In this document: piece by piece, positions 27,466-27,500 of the stretch
Position numbering within the stretch: position 1 is the first letter of the stretch
Layout: each line of letters starts with the position of its first letter
Assembly: GCA_030674155.1 (NCBI GenBank)
Contig: CM060337.1
Location: 44,982,023-45,009,522 of the forward strand
DNA length: 27,500 nucleotides
Origin: Stramonita haemastoma
Taxonomy: Eukaryota > Mollusca > Gastropoda > Neogastropoda > Muricidae
Direction of reading: 5' to 3'
Made by a program: the position numbers and the translations under genes
The notes under the pieces: model-generated
The model's input: only the letters and a program-made list of their open reading frames with translations
What the model was told of the DNA's origin: nothing
Database searches by the model: none

Positions 27466-27500
27466 GTATTGCATGTATGTATGTGTGAGTGCATGGCTAC

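Overview
This is a eukaryotic nuclear window: small exons with GT-AG introns, no operons, and a very high load of microsatellites, minisatellites and tRNA-derived SINEs. The SINE and tail types (a tRNA-headed element ending in an ATAAA-type tail, a 'ggacgttaaactgaagaa' tail, a 'gggttacagaaacac...acccagcat' body) look molluscan, most likely marine gastropod. That placement is from pattern memory and is an inference.

Three protein-coding loci can be supported. (1) A plus-strand locus with four recognisable exons between 203 and 6874. It is probably a helical-repeat-like protein that I cannot name. Splice sites and phases agree from exon to exon, yet three exons each need one missing base restored to stay open, and its stop codon lies inside a minisatellite. 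(2) On the minus strand, a complete eight-exon ECHS1 (mitochondrial short-chain enoyl-CoA hydratase), 21497 down to 12967, 297 codons plus stop, with every splice phase consistent and both catalytic glutamates present. The plus-strand locus and ECHS1 are convergent. (3) On the minus strand at the right edge, the last two exons (27266-27117 and 26296-26075) of a gene whose predicted C-terminus resembles the tectonic (TCTN) family and ends in a hydrophobic tail.

Layout: 1-7460 is the plus-strand locus, with its third intron (2540-6533) holding an inverted SINE pair, a 19-copy 72-bp satellite, a G-run/TATAAATCC satellite and a SINE inserted in it. 7460-12966 is intergenic, with nested SINEs and a ~57-bp array. 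12967-21497 is ECHS1, whose introns carry 18-bp, ~20-bp and 28-bp arrays. 21.5-26 kb is intergenic, with a LINE 3' fragment set inside a (TC)n tract and a 22-bp array split by a SINE. 26-27.5 kb is the tectonic-like gene end with long CA/TG tracts.

I see no new multi-gene system. The most unusual signals are structural: tandem arrays abutting splice sites, an ORF-preserving satellite that carries a cryptic 3' splice signal in each unit, a fold-back junction at a truncated SINE, and a LINE fragment bracketed by the same dinucleotide repeat.
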